Assembly (NCBI RefSeq): GCF_026241515.1
Contig: NZ_JAPHPW010000002.1
Location: 248,001-312,000 of the forward strand
Source of the DNA: Vibrio sp. 14G-20
GTDB taxonomy: Bacteria; Pseudomonadota; Gammaproteobacteria; Enterobacterales; Vibrionaceae
DNA: 64,000 nt
Direction of reading: 5' to 3'
Shown here: piece after piece, positions 52,063 to 61,328 of the stretch
Position numbering within the stretch: position 1 is the stretch's first letter
How the letters are laid out: each line of letters starts with the position of its first letter
Notes under the pieces: model-generated
Told to the model about the DNA's origin: nothing
The model's database searches: none
The model's input: only the letters and a program-made list of their open reading frames with translations
Position numbers and translations under genes: made by a program

Positions 52063-54723
52063 TTAGAATTTGATTTGGAATGTTTTTGCTTGGCAAGATG
52101 CCAGTTCGCCAAAAGACAAGCCACCGAAGGTTTCAGTTGCCATACCACCTTCACGAACGCGCTCGTTCATGCTTGTTTCTTTCCAGCTTGAAACCGCTTG
52201 AGTGAACGAAATTGAATCTGACACAGAACCTGTTTCTGCCGGGTTATAAACACGCATGATCAGTGCATCTTCATCTTCCGCTTTCTTCAGCACACTCAGC
52301 ACTGCGCCTGATTGTTGCTTAGACAGAAGGCTAAAGGTCATCGGTAGGTTTTGTTCGCCCACATTCAGCTTCATCGCATTGTAAGGGATCTTGTTGTAGC
52401 ATTCGATTTGAGTGACATTGTCACGTGCTTGCGCCATGATGTTCGCGTCAATGTGATTACCAGAGAAGCCACACAGTGTAAATTCACACACCAACTTGCC
52501 GCGCACTTGTGAATCTGGGGTCGGGATCTTGATACCAGAAGGACGACCCGGACGAAGCAATAGCTCTTCTTTACCCAACACCCCTATACCACGGAACAAT
52601 GTCAGTGCGAAGGTATCTCTGTTTTCGTCACCTTGAGATGCAATCACCTCAAATTCGCGTAGGCCATTCGACATGATCGCCATGCCTGCATTGCCGTTTT
52701 CTAGCGCTGCAAAGTTCATTAACTGATACACAGGAACCGGCGCTTCTTTCCACTTCTCTTCTTCCCAAACCGCCATAGCAGGGTCGTTGGTCGGGCGAGT
52801 AATGCAACCGAACTGGTTATCTGCAACGACAGTTTCAGAAACGAATGGCGTTGGTACTAGCACACGTACACGGTGGTCGTCGGCTTGGTTGTCTAACTCC
52901 ATGCGAACTTCGATGCGGCGAGAACCTTGCTTCAATACCACTTGGCATTGCGCTTCTACAAAACCGTTTTGACCCGTACGTTCTTCACGCTCTGCCAGGT
53001 TTGCAGGCACGTTCATACGGAAAGCGATGTTCGCTACCGATTGGAAGCCTTGGTGGTCAATTGATGTTTCTACCGGAAATTCGTCTGAGTACAACAACCA
53101 CTCTTGACGAGATGGAGAGTAATCGTACTCATCGCCGTCATCAGAACCGTCTTCTAAACGAAGTACTTGGTCGAACACTTGCTCCGTCTCTTTATCGAAA
53201 ATAGTCAGAGTACCGTTATTGTTTACATTGATTCGGTAGTATTCGTTTTCTAATAGGTAGTCCTTCTGCTCAGCGACTTTAACTGCGCCCTTCTCATTAC
53301 CTTGGATGTGTAACGTGGTGAAGCCCATCGCTGGCACAGTGCGTTTGATTTGAATATCAAACTCCATGAACGGGTCGTAGTTGCCGTAGTGAACGATTTG
53401 ACGGTCTACTTTACCTGGGTCGATTTGGCGCTTGTCTTGGATGAAGTACTCAACTGGGTTTTCGTTTTCATCAAAGATAGAAAATTCTTGAGCACGGATA
53501 GTAATGGTTGTGTTCACCACTTCTTCACGCTCGTACGGAGAAAGATTAAACATCGCCAGTTTGTCGCAACCTTCACGATCTGGCATGTGGTCGACAATCT
53601 TACGCTTGTAGAAGTGAATCAGGTTTGTCGCCATATCGTCCGCAAGGATGTAACGGTTTAAGATCTCTGCGTGCACCTTGTCAGAACAACAACAACCAAT
53701 CGAGTCATGAGCGTGGTTCTTCATGCTCTCTTTCCACATTTTTTCAATCAAACCGTGGTGATATTCAAAGCCTAATGTCCAAGCGATAGACGCTAGAGGT
53801 TCTAAGATATTTACAATCTTGTTTTCGATTTCTGCGTGGATCAGTTTGATGTCCATACGCGTAGAAGAGATCGTACGGTGAACACGCATGTATTTACCGT
53901 CGTTGAACTCGCCTTTGATTGTGTCGAGTTGATCGCGTGCTGCTTCTACTTTTTCGAATACTTCTTCAAAGCGACTCATTGAAAATTCGCGATCTGGATA
54001 GATTTCGCGAAGCTTGTCCATTACTTCAAAAATGTCTTTCTGAATAGGCATTTGATCGTGACCATTCGGCAACAAGATGTCTTTGGTTACCGATGGTTTT
54101 TCTAGCACTGGGAAGTACTTATCTAAACGAGCACGCAAGCCTTCTTCGTCTTGTGGAAGGTATTTACCAATCGCGTAACCCAGCGGAAGCACTTGTGCCG
54201 TTACTTCACTGCCGTCGTTTGATTGCCATAAGAATTCTGTTTTGTTGGTGCCATGACGCTCTGAACAACCACGCCAAAACATTGCACGTGTAATGTCAAA
54301 GCCGTTGTAGATCATCGGCAGTTGAGAACTCATGCTGAATGAATCTGGTAGGTAACCAATCTTCATTGCATCGCCAAATTTCATACAGTCACGAATGCCA
54401 TACATCATGTTGCGTACAATCGACTCACCAGAAACTTGCATTGTGTCGGTTTGAGAATACCAAGGGCCAATAATAAGCTTGCCCGCTTCAACCAATGCTT
54501 TTACGCGCTCTGTGTTCTCTGGTTTGATCGCAAAGTAATCTTCTAGAACAGCGGTTTGACCATCTAGAACGTAGTATTTGTATTCTGGATCGCTCTCCAG
54601 ACGGTTCATGATTTCTTCCATGTTGTTCACAAGAAGAATACGAGACTCTTCTGTTGTGAAATACCATTCACGATCCCAGTGCATGTGCGGAGTAATATGT
54701 ACGCGTGATGTAGTCATAATCAT
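52063..54723 (-). CDS. mngB: Alpha-mannosidase MngB (GH38), 2-O-(6-phospho-mannosyl)-D-glycerate hydrolase
   Basis: An 886-residue cytoplasmic glycoside hydrolase of family 38. The N-terminal zinc site is in [18 protein letters not shown], the nucleophile Asp probably in [15 protein letters not shown], and [11 protein letters not shown] and [11 protein letters not shown] are further conserved segments. MngB splits phosphorylated mannosylglycerate into mannose 6-phosphate and glycerate. It follows mngA after a 233-base gap that can form a large RNA structure. Length agrees with E. coli MngB (about 880). Confidence 0.92.
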   Translation of the reverse strand: MIMTTSRVHITPHMHWDREWYFTTEESRILLVNNMEEIMNRLESDPEYKYYVLDGQTAVLEDYFAIKPENTERVKALVEAGKLIIGPWYSQTDTMQVSGESIVRNMMYGIRDCMKFGDAMKIGYLPDSFSMSSQLPMIYNGFDITRAMFWRGCSERHGTNKTEFLWQSNDGSEVTAQVLPLGYAIGKYLPQDEEGLRARLDKYFPVLEKPSVTKDILLPNGHDQMPIQKDIFEVMDKLREIYPDREFSMSRFEEVFEKVEAARDQLDTIKGEFNDGKYMRVHRTISSTRMDIKLIHAEIENKIVNILEPLASIAWTLGFEYHHGLIEKMWKESMKNHAHDSIGCCCSDKVHAEILNRYILADDMATNLIHFYKRKIVDHMPDREGCDKLAMFNLSPYEREEVVNTTITIRAQEFSIFDENENPVEYFIQDKRQIDPGKVDRQIVHYGNYDPFMEFDIQIKRTVPAMGFTTLHIQGNEKGAVKVAEQKDYLLENEYYRINVNNNGTLTIFDKETEQVFDQVLRLEDGSDDGDEYDYSPSRQEWLLYSDEFPVETSIDHQGFQSVANIAFRMNVPANLAEREERTGQNGFVEAQCQVVLKQGSRRIEVRMELDNQADDHRVRVLVPTPFVSETVVADNQFGCITRPTNDPAMAVWEEEKWKEAPVPVYQLMNFAALENGNAGMAIMSNGLREFEVIASQGDENRDTFALTLFRGIGVLGKEELLLRPGRPSGIKIPTPDSQVRGKLVCEFTLCGFSGNHIDANIMAQARDNVTQIECYNKIPYNAMKLNVGEQNLPMTFSLLSKQQSGAVLSVLKKAEDEDALIMRVYNPAETGSVSDSISFTQAVSSWKETSMNERVREGGMATETFGGLSFGELASCQAKTFQIKF

Positions 54724-54805
54724 TTACCTAAATGTGTCGCTTCGAGTAAATCTAAAATTCGAGCTCAAATACGACTAAATTAAAGTTTTTCAAGGGGTTA
54801 AAATT

Positions 54806-54891
54806 GGCTGCCACTAAATTTAGGGTGCAGAAAACCACGCCCAGAATCTGTGTGAATAAAACCGTTAGGAGCACAGGTATTTAGGACAGCC
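54806..54891 (-). promoter_or_regulatory. Structured intercistronic region between mngA and mngB
   Basis: GGCTG (54806-54810) with CAGCC (54887-54891), then CC/GG and TAAAT (54815-54819) with ATTTA (54879-54883), form a 12-bp closing stem with small bulges. An inner stem CTGTG (54848-54852)/CACAG (54872-54876) lies within. It could stabilise the mngA mRNA or reduce read-through into mngB. Confidence 0.5.
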
Positions 54892-54956
54892 AAGTTGTTC
54901 GTTATTTTTTATATGGTGTTTTAATTGCGAGTTAGAAGTTAGCTCAAAAAATTTAG

Positions 54957-56891
54957 TTAGTTCTGTGTTGCAGTACTTGCTTCAAACTTACCCTTTTTTA
55001 CAGCATGACCACGCCACATCAGAAGAGTAATGGTTGAAATCACTGTGCCGACAATCGCAGCACCGAACCAGATTGCAGCAGCAGAGAATGCGCCCAAACC
55101 TGAATCGTGTAACAAGAAGATAGAGAAGATACCTGCGCCCGGAGTCGATAGACCAATACCTGCCGCGCCAACCATAGCACCTGTAACCACTGATCCTAGT
55201 AAGAATGAGCCGATTACACGGATTGGATCTTCAATCGCCATTGGGATTGCACCTTCGGTAATACCCGCTAGGCCAAGTAGCCATGTAGATTTACCGGTTT
55301 CAATCTCAAAGTCTTTGAATAGGCGTGGAGCAATCATGGTTGAAGCCGTTACGGTGAACGCCGATACCATTTTTACTGAACCAAAGATTGCGTATGGGCC
55401 ATAAACACCGTTCGCCATTGCACCTAAACAGAATGCGTAAGCAGCTTTGTTTACCGGACCACCTAAGTCGAATGATACAAACAGACCAAGAATCGCACCC
55501 AATAACAGCGCATTGGTGCCTGACATACCGTTCAACCAGTCCGTTAGACCTTGGTTTAGGAGCGCTACAGGTTTACCGATAACAAATAGCATCAAGCTAC
55601 CTGCCACCAAAGTACCGATCACCGGATAAAGGTAGAAAGTAAGGAAGCCGTTAAACGCAGGGCCTAAGCGAACATGCTCTTTTACCCAACGCATCACGTA
55701 ACCAGCAATCAAACCACCAACAACACCGCCTAGGAAACCAGAGCCAATGATGTTTGCTGCAATACCTGCGGCAAAACCAGGACCAAGTGCGGGTTTGTCT
55801 GCTAATGAGTAAGCTGTGTAAGCCGCCAGTACTGGCACCATCAATGTACCCAGTAGGCCGCCACCTAGTTTGCGATACATCCATAGCCAAGAATCTTTTG
55901 TTGCGTACAGCTCTTGCAGGTCAAAAATTTGCGCGATAAGAACAGCAACCGCAAGAACAGTACCACCAGCAACGATAAGAGGAACCGCGTAAGAAATACC
56001 AGAAAGCAGTGCTTGTTTAAGCTCAGTTTTCAACGGCAGTTTTTTAGGTTTGTCATCAGTAGCAACTTTACGTTCTGCACCGTTACCTTTTTTCGACTCT
56101 TCAATTGCTTCATTAAGAATGCGTTCACCGTGTTTAATCGGTTCCGCAACTGGGGTTTCAACACGAGGAATGCCATTAAAGCGCTCAGATTCTTTAATCG
56201 CGACTTCAGCAGCAAACACGCACGCCACAGCATTGTTAAGTTGTTCCGCAGTTAAACGATCTTCAATACCGTTTGCGCCTTGTTTTTCGACATGCACATT
56301 ATAGCCAAGCTTTTTGCCCGCCTTTTCAAGATATTCTGCCGCCATATAGGTATGAGCAATGCCTGCTGGGCAAGCAGTAACACATACAATTGTCGGTGCA
56401 TTTGTATCTAAGTTGTCTTGTTTTTCATCTTGTTGATTGTCGCCATCAAGAAGCGCAAAGATTTCTTCAGCGGTTGTCGCTTTTAATACCGCTTCGCGAA
56501 CATCGTCGTCAACCAATGTAGTTGTCAATGCAGTGAGCAGATGCATGTGGGTAGAACCCGCTTCTGCATTTGGAATCGCAATTAGGAAGATAAGATTTAC
56601 ATCTTCGTCTTCATCCAAGCCTTTCCATTTCATGTCTTTTTTAAGCGTTGCTACAGCGAAGCCAGCTTCTTTAACCGCGTCAGTCTTGCCATGCGGTACT
56701 GCTAGGCCTTCGCCAAGCGCTGTCGGGCCTTGCTCTTCACGAGCAAATACTGCATCAATATACTCTTGCTTGTTATGCAGTTTGCCTTGCTGATCCAGTT
56801 GGTCAGCAAGTGCGTAAATCGCTTCTTCTCGACTGCTAAACGTAGTTTGCAGATTTACGAGCGACTTATTCGTTAGAGTAGTAAGTTTCAT
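54957..56891 (-). CDS. mngA: PTS mannosylglycerate transporter MngA (EIIABC)
   Basis: A 644-residue phosphotransferase permease of the fructose/mannitol-like family. Domain order is EIIA with phospho-His67 in LAVPHGKTDAV, EIIB with phospho-Cys174 in VCVTACPAGIAHTYM, then EIIC with about nine hydrophobic segments. Family members import 2-O-alpha-mannosyl-D-glycerate and phosphorylate the mannose. It is the first gene of the operon and is divergent from mngR. A CRP site and several repeats lie upstream. Confidence 0.9.
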   Translation of the reverse strand: MKLTTLTNKSLVNLQTTFSSREEAIYALADQLDQQGKLHNKQEYIDAVFAREEQGPTALGEGLAVPHGKTDAVKEAGFAVATLKKDMKWKGLDEDEDVNLIFLIAIPNAEAGSTHMHLLTALTTTLVDDDVREAVLKATTAEEIFALLDGDNQQDEKQDNLDTNAPTIVCVTACPAGIAHTYMAAEYLEKAGKKLGYNVHVEKQGANGIEDRLTAEQLNNAVACVFAAEVAIKESERFNGIPRVETPVAEPIKHGERILNEAIEESKKGNGAERKVATDDKPKKLPLKTELKQALLSGISYAVPLIVAGGTVLAVAVLIAQIFDLQELYATKDSWLWMYRKLGGGLLGTLMVPVLAAYTAYSLADKPALGPGFAAGIAANIIGSGFLGGVVGGLIAGYVMRWVKEHVRLGPAFNGFLTFYLYPVIGTLVAGSLMLFVIGKPVALLNQGLTDWLNGMSGTNALLLGAILGLFVSFDLGGPVNKAAYAFCLGAMANGVYGPYAIFGSVKMVSAFTVTASTMIAPRLFKDFEIETGKSTWLLGLAGITEGAIPMAIEDPIRVIGSFLLGSVVTGAMVGAAGIGLSTPGAGIFSIFLLHDSGLGAFSAAAIWFGAAIVGTVISTITLLMWRGHAVKKGKFEASTATQN

Positions 56892-56973
56892 AACCTTTGT
56901 CCCATAGTCACGGATTAGTACGACAGTCGTCCCTGCCGACGAGAAGAATAATACAACTTCAAGACATTTAATC

Positions 56974-56989
56974 CGTGATCACGATCTCA
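56974..56989 (-). promoter_or_regulatory. CRP site upstream of mngA
   Basis: CGTGATCACGATCTCA matches 12 of 16 positions of the symmetrical CRP consensus. It is about 83 bp before the mngA start, in line with catabolite control of a PTS operon. Confidence 0.6.
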
Positions 56990-57089
56990 CCAATACACAT
57001 TTGTATTTAATTTGTATTTAAATCGTATTGGTAAATCCTTTAAGAAAGCTTGTTATGTATCGTTTAATTTGTATTATATGTACTACAAA
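56989..57089. promoter_or_regulatory. Repeat cluster in the mngA-mngR interval (putative MngR operators)
   Basis: ACCAATAC (56989-56996) and GTATTGGT (57025-57032) form an inverted repeat enclosing two direct copies of TTGTATTTAA (57001-57010, 57012-57021). A second inverted repeat, TTTGTA (57068-57073) and TACAAA (57084-57089), lies nearer to mngR. They are candidates for GntR-family binding; which one MngR uses is unknown. Confidence 0.5.
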
Positions 57090-57208
57090 ACGCCGATACG
57101 ACGCTCACACTAACCTTTAAAGCAAGGCTTATATAGAGCAAATTTACGTATTTAAGGTACAGGTTGTTAATCAAAGTCTAGTTGTCCTAGCGCACAAATG
57201 AGGCAAAA

Positions 57209-57925
57209 ATGGCAAGACTCCCTATGTATCGCCAAATCGCCGATGCAATAAGAGAAAAGATCAGTTCTGGAGAATATAAAGTTGGAGAGGCACTCCCAAC
57301 GGAAGCGCAATTGCGTGAAGTATTCTCGGTAAGTCGTGTAACGGTTAGACAGGCGCTGAAACTACTGATCGAAAACGATGAGCTTGAAAGCGTTCAAGGC
57401 AGCGGTACTTACGTCAAAGAGAACAAGATCAATTACGACATCTACAAACAGTCGAGCTTTCAAGAAAAGTGGGCGCATTTGGATGTGGTTACACACAGTG
57501 AAGTTCTGGCTTTTGAAATGAAGCCGTGTTCTTTGGCGATGTCTGAGCATTTAGATATCAAAGAAGGCGAATTGGTTTTCTACGTAAAGCGTGTTCGTTT
57601 CATAGACAACAATCCAATCACGGTTGAAGAAACTTGGTTACCTGTTGCCCTATTCCCAGATCTCACCTATCAAGTGATGCAAACATCAAAGTACGACTTT
57701 ATTGAGAACACCAAAGGCATGGTGATTGATAGAAGTGAGCAAGAACTGGTACCGATTCTTCCGCCTGAAGACGTTGCTAAACAGTTAGATATTGACCCAG
57801 CTCAGCCTATCATTGAAAAACGTACTCGCGGTTACCTCGCCAATAACACGGTGTTTGAATACAGCCGCAACTACTTCACGTCTAACGATTACCGATTTAC
57901 TTTGGTCGCAAGACGCCAGAGATAA
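57209..57925 (+). CDS. mngR: GntR-family (HutC/UTRA) regulator MngR
   Basis: A 238-residue repressor. The N-terminal winged helix reads YRQIADAIREKISSGEYKVG and SRVTVRQALKLLIENDELES. Residues about 90-230 form a UTRA effector domain. It is divergent from mngA, as in E. coli, where MngR (FarR) represses mngAB. Assignment rests mainly on this context and HutC-type sequence. A terminator follows. Confidence 0.88.
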   Translation: MARLPMYRQIADAIREKISSGEYKVGEALPTEAQLREVFSVSRVTVRQALKLLIENDELESVQGSGTYVKENKINYDIYKQSSFQEKWAHLDVVTHSEVLAFEMKPCSLAMSEHLDIKEGELVFYVKRVRFIDNNPITVEETWLPVALFPDLTYQVMQTSKYDFIENTKGMVIDRSEQELVPILPPEDVAKQLDIDPAQPIIEKRTRGYLANNTVFEYSRNYFTSNDYRFTLVARRQR

Positions 57926-57961
57926 TACTCATCAGCGAATTTTTATAATAGTAAGATGACC

Positions 57962-57990
57962 AACACAGAGAGCGCCTTGCTCTCTGTGTT
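57962..57990 (+). terminator. Terminator after mngR
   Basis: AACACAGAGAGC (57962-57973) pairs with GCTCTCTGTGTT (57979-57990) around GCCTT, followed by TCTA. Confidence 0.88.
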
Positions 57991-58157
57991 TCTATGCTGT
58001 TAACTCAATCATAAACCCAACTTTCCTCCCCAAATATTCCTAAACCAATATCAAGTAACCTCACGAAAGATCATTCACATTCATTTAAATACTGTTCGCG
58101 CGCTTTGACCATAAACTAAGCGCCAAATGACAAGAACAACAGTCGACAGGAATGTAG

Positions 58158-59054
58158 ATGAATACCAAACAACTTGAGGACGCTGTAAGTGAAGTGAGCT
58201 TATTCAATCAGCACCTCCACTTAATCCAATCCGTGCATACCATTCCGACCCCAAAAATGAATTGGGAGTCGATTGCGATGGAACCTGCGCCGACAATGCC
58301 AACGGTTCGATTCGATCATAAAGTCAAAGCCATGGAAGCTCTCGATGAGTACAAACCTAACTGGCTAGATATGTTGCTGGGCAACAAGTCGAAGTTGTAC
58401 ACCCTCACCAATAATATCGAGCGTGCCGCCGAACAAGACATCGAGCAATACAAGACAGAGTTTGTACATTGGGCTCAAAACTACAGCTACTGGGCCAAGG
58501 GCAACCAATTATCAAAAGGTATTTTAAACAACGATAGTGAAGCAAAACTATCAGCCCTTTCCGAAGCTCAACAGAACCCGATTAACGCTGCGGTAGTCGA
58601 CACTAAGCTGATTAACCATAACTTCAATACCTATAAGAATGGTCACTTGCTAGAAGTCAATATTCAGGTTAATAAGCACAACGTGATCCCTAAAGAAAAA
58701 AAGGTATTGTGCCAAGGCGAAGTGAAGCTTGAAACGATGTCTCTTTCTGAAAGTAATGCCTTATATCGAGAGTATGTCTGCAGTTGTATTCTCAAGTGTG
58801 CGCAAGATGCTTTCAATGTGTTACCCGAGACGAGCGTTGTGGTCAATGTTGAACAGATTTCAGCAGATCAATCGAGCGAGACCATAGTTTCATGCCATGT
58901 CGAACAAGGGCTACTCGAGTTCTTGTTAATCGAAGACGATAAACCCTCTGAGATACTTGAATTCTTTGTCCACATTGAAGATTTCAATCCTCATCGAGGT
59001 AACGGATTCTCAGCGATAAAAACGATTTTTTCGCCTTTGCCTATGGCGTCATAA
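58158..59054 (+). CDS. Hypothetical protein with N-terminal HTIPTPKMNWESI motif
   Basis: A 298-residue cytoplasmic protein that I do not recognise. It has no signal peptide or membrane segment. The N-terminal region SVHTIPTPKMNWESIAMEPA, followed by a charged helical stretch to about residue 130, has the look of a conserved but uncharacterised family. The C-terminal half is mixed alpha/beta with a Cys-containing CSCILKC. AGGAA lies before the ATG. The gene is followed at 90 bases by the outer-membrane protein gene on the same strand. Codon usage looks native. Confidence 0.7.
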   Translation: MNTKQLEDAVSEVSLFNQHLHLIQSVHTIPTPKMNWESIAMEPAPTMPTVRFDHKVKAMEALDEYKPNWLDMLLGNKSKLYTLTNNIERAAEQDIEQYKTEFVHWAQNYSYWAKGNQLSKGILNNDSEAKLSALSEAQQNPINAAVVDTKLINHNFNTYKNGHLLEVNIQVNKHNVIPKEKKVLCQGEVKLETMSLSESNALYREYVCSCILKCAQDAFNVLPETSVVVNVEQISADQSSETIVSCHVEQGLLEFLLIEDDKPSEILEFFVHIEDFNPHRGNGFSAIKTIFSPLPMAS

Positions 59055-59143
59055 CTCACTCGCATTTTCGATTCAATCATTGACGACTCTTCACGACTAG
59101 CCTTGCGTTCGTCGTGTTCAATCACCTTATATACCAAATCATT

Positions 59144-59998
59144 ATGTCGACACACGCTATCCCACAAACAACGCGCCCATTAACCAACACAGTTTCATAC
59201 ATACGATCCCGAGCAAAGCTGCCTCTATTTCTTATCGCGTTCTCTATGCCCGTATTTGGAGAAGAGGTTGAAGAAGTGGTACTCGAGGACGAAGTCGCAT
59301 TAAGCGAAGGTTCCGAGTTACAAGAAGAAGCTGAAGAATCCCCTTTTACGACCCTGACCAAGCTCGGGTTTATCTACTCGCAAAACACCAGTTCATCTTT
59401 GTCGATCAACTCTGGAATCTCTGTTGGATACAAAAAAGAGAACTGGGGCCAACGAGTTCAGTTTGATACCTACTATACCGATGCTGAAAACGACGAAGAC
59501 GGCACCAATCGCTATACCACCAACTATGGCATCAGCTATGACTTGAACGAAGTCACCTATTTGGTCGCGACAACACGTTTTGAACACGACCACTTTGGTA
59601 CTTATCGTAAGCAATTCATAACGGCTACAGGACTGGGTCGCCACTTTTATGATACTGAAAGAATCAAACTTCAAGGCTCCGCTGGCCCGGGTTACCGAAT
59701 CAGTCAACGCCAATCCTCCGATGAAGAGTTCCCGAACAAAGAGAACTATGAGCTGATCGTCAATGCCAGTGTTGATGGTTCTCTGACGCTCACAGAAACG
59801 TTTTCTATTGGGGCAACCGCTAACATGGCTTGCGGTGAAGAGAACACCAATTACAACCTCAAAGGCTATCTAAAGAACATCTTGATGGGTAATTTAGCGC
59901 TGACTTTCGATACCGAATACATCTACAACACCACTGTCGCATCAGACCAAAGTAACGCCGAAATCTACAGCTCAATGAACCTAAACTACGATTTCTAA
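59144..59998 (+). CDS. DUF481-like outer-membrane beta-barrel protein
   Basis: About 284 residues from ATG 59144 (an in-frame GTG at 59114 is also possible). A signal-like segment (PLFLIAFSMPVFG) is followed by an acidic linker rich in glutamate, then alternating hydrophobic strands typical of a salt-induced YdiY/DUF481 barrel. It ends in the aromatic signature SMNLNYDF. TGLGRHFYDTERIKLQGSAG and GPGYRIS are family-like strands. It is probably an outer-membrane protein of unknown cargo. Confidence 0.78.
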   Translation: MSTHAIPQTTRPLTNTVSYIRSRAKLPLFLIAFSMPVFGEEVEEVVLEDEVALSEGSELQEEAEESPFTTLTKLGFIYSQNTSSSLSINSGISVGYKKENWGQRVQFDTYYTDAENDEDGTNRYTTNYGISYDLNEVTYLVATTRFEHDHFGTYRKQFITATGLGRHFYDTERIKLQGSAGPGYRISQRQSSDEEFPNKENYELIVNASVDGSLTLTETFSIGATANMACGEENTNYNLKGYLKNILMGNLALTFDTEYIYNTTVASDQSNAEIYSSMNLNYDF

Positions 59999-60250
59999 AT
60001 AACGCTTCCCCCATCGAACATGCAAAAGGATTTGCGTGATCGTTCAGAAAATCATTACTAAACCGTATACGAAAACCAACCTCATTGACTCTAGCTCTAG
60101 CTCCATAACTAGAAAAATTGTATTGAGATGTGTTTTTGGAATCGGTAGCTCAAAGCTCTGTCAACAAAATGTAAAACCTCTCTTTATCCAATGAAAAACT
60201 CATGGTTTATCGATAAAGTTCGCTCACCTTTTGTATTACAAATAATTTTT

Positions 60251-61207
60251 ATGTTCAACTATCAACAACCTTTAAAATACCTAAAAATTGCTGCGCTTAT
60301 CTCTAGTGGATTATTACTCGCTGGCTGTGAAGCCAACGCTAAAAGCGAACAAGCAGAGCTTAAAACGTGCACCGATTGCAATTGGAACATCGAGCAATGG
60401 AAGATTACCCTTCCAGTCAGTGGTGACGATTACTACAACAATGGCCGCACTAGCGCAGCCGAGCTCATCCCACAAGAGTGTAATGGTAAAGAGTATCTAA
60501 CCAACGACACTCATCTCCCTTGGTTTTCGCGTGAATCGGTTAACGGTAAAGAACGTCTCAAGTTCACTGTAGATCTTGGCGGACAAGTTTCCACAACGCC
60601 AAACACAAAGTACGTTCGCTCAGAGCTTCGTGAGCTTTACAACTTTGATTCAGAAAATCGTTGCAGTACTAAAGAGCAAAACTGGGCAGTAACCGGAACG
60701 CACGAACTAAAAGCGACATTAAGCGTTGACCAATTTCCGAATAAAGATGTAACAGGCAGCGACCCTAAAGTCGTTCTTGGCCAAATCCATGGCAAGGACA
60801 TTAAGCAAGCGCTGGTCAAATTGCAGTGGGATGGTGAAAACAAACCGGTACGCGTTGTTCTGAACGATTCATTTCTACCAGGAAACAAAATGTGTAGCGA
60901 CTGTCAGCCATTCAGTGTCAACCTAGGAATTGCGCCTGCAAACCTGGATTGGGATTACACGATTCGCCTCGATGAGCAAGGTATTTACCTTTCAACACTC
61001 ATTAATGACGAATTATCAGAGCGCTTCTTACCTTGGGGCATCGAAACAGAAGATCGTGATGGCAACAAGGTTACGTTGTCAAAAGCATGGTTAGAGGAAG
61101 AGTACTACTTTAAAGCTGGCCTTTATGCTCAGATAAAGCCATCGAAAGAATTAGCAGGTGAACTGTTCTCGGTAAGCTTCTCGAAGATCAATATCGATCA
61201 TAAGTAA
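60251..61207 (+). CDS. Alginate lyase, polysaccharide lyase family 7, lipoprotein
   Basis: About 318 residues from ATG 60251; an in-frame ATG at 60191 would bury the signal. The lipoprotein signal IAALISSGLLLAGC anchors the enzyme. The PL7 catalytic motifs are all present: VRSELREL (R/E of the RSEL motif), GQIHGKD (catalytic His of QIH) and YFKAGLYAQ (catalytic Tyr). The enzyme cleaves alginate by beta-elimination. QIH instead of QVH suggests activity on polyguluronate or mixed blocks, by analogy. It would act at the cell surface or in the periplasm. Confidence 0.93.
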   Translation: MFNYQQPLKYLKIAALISSGLLLAGCEANAKSEQAELKTCTDCNWNIEQWKITLPVSGDDYYNNGRTSAAELIPQECNGKEYLTNDTHLPWFSRESVNGKERLKFTVDLGGQVSTTPNTKYVRSELRELYNFDSENRCSTKEQNWAVTGTHELKATLSVDQFPNKDVTGSDPKVVLGQIHGKDIKQALVKLQWDGENKPVRVVLNDSFLPGNKMCSDCQPFSVNLGIAPANLDWDYTIRLDEQGIYLSTLINDELSERFLPWGIETEDRDGNKVTLSKAWLEEEYYFKAGLYAQIKPSKELAGELFSVSFSKINIDHK

Positions 61208-61256
61208 AAATCGAATCTGCTAACACAAAAACAGTCTGGGACCTATGATTGTTAAT

Positions 61257-61288
61257 GCGCCCACCATGACACATGGTGGGCGCTTTTT
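61257..61288. terminator. Strong bidirectional terminator
   Basis: GCGCCCACCATG (61257-61268) pairs perfectly with CATGGTGGGCGC (61272-61283), followed by TTTTT. It separates the lyase gene from the convergent RND gene. Confidence 0.94.
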
Positions 61289-61328
61289 CGTTTCTTCGAT
61301 TACGTTAACCGTAAATCGATTAGATAAA

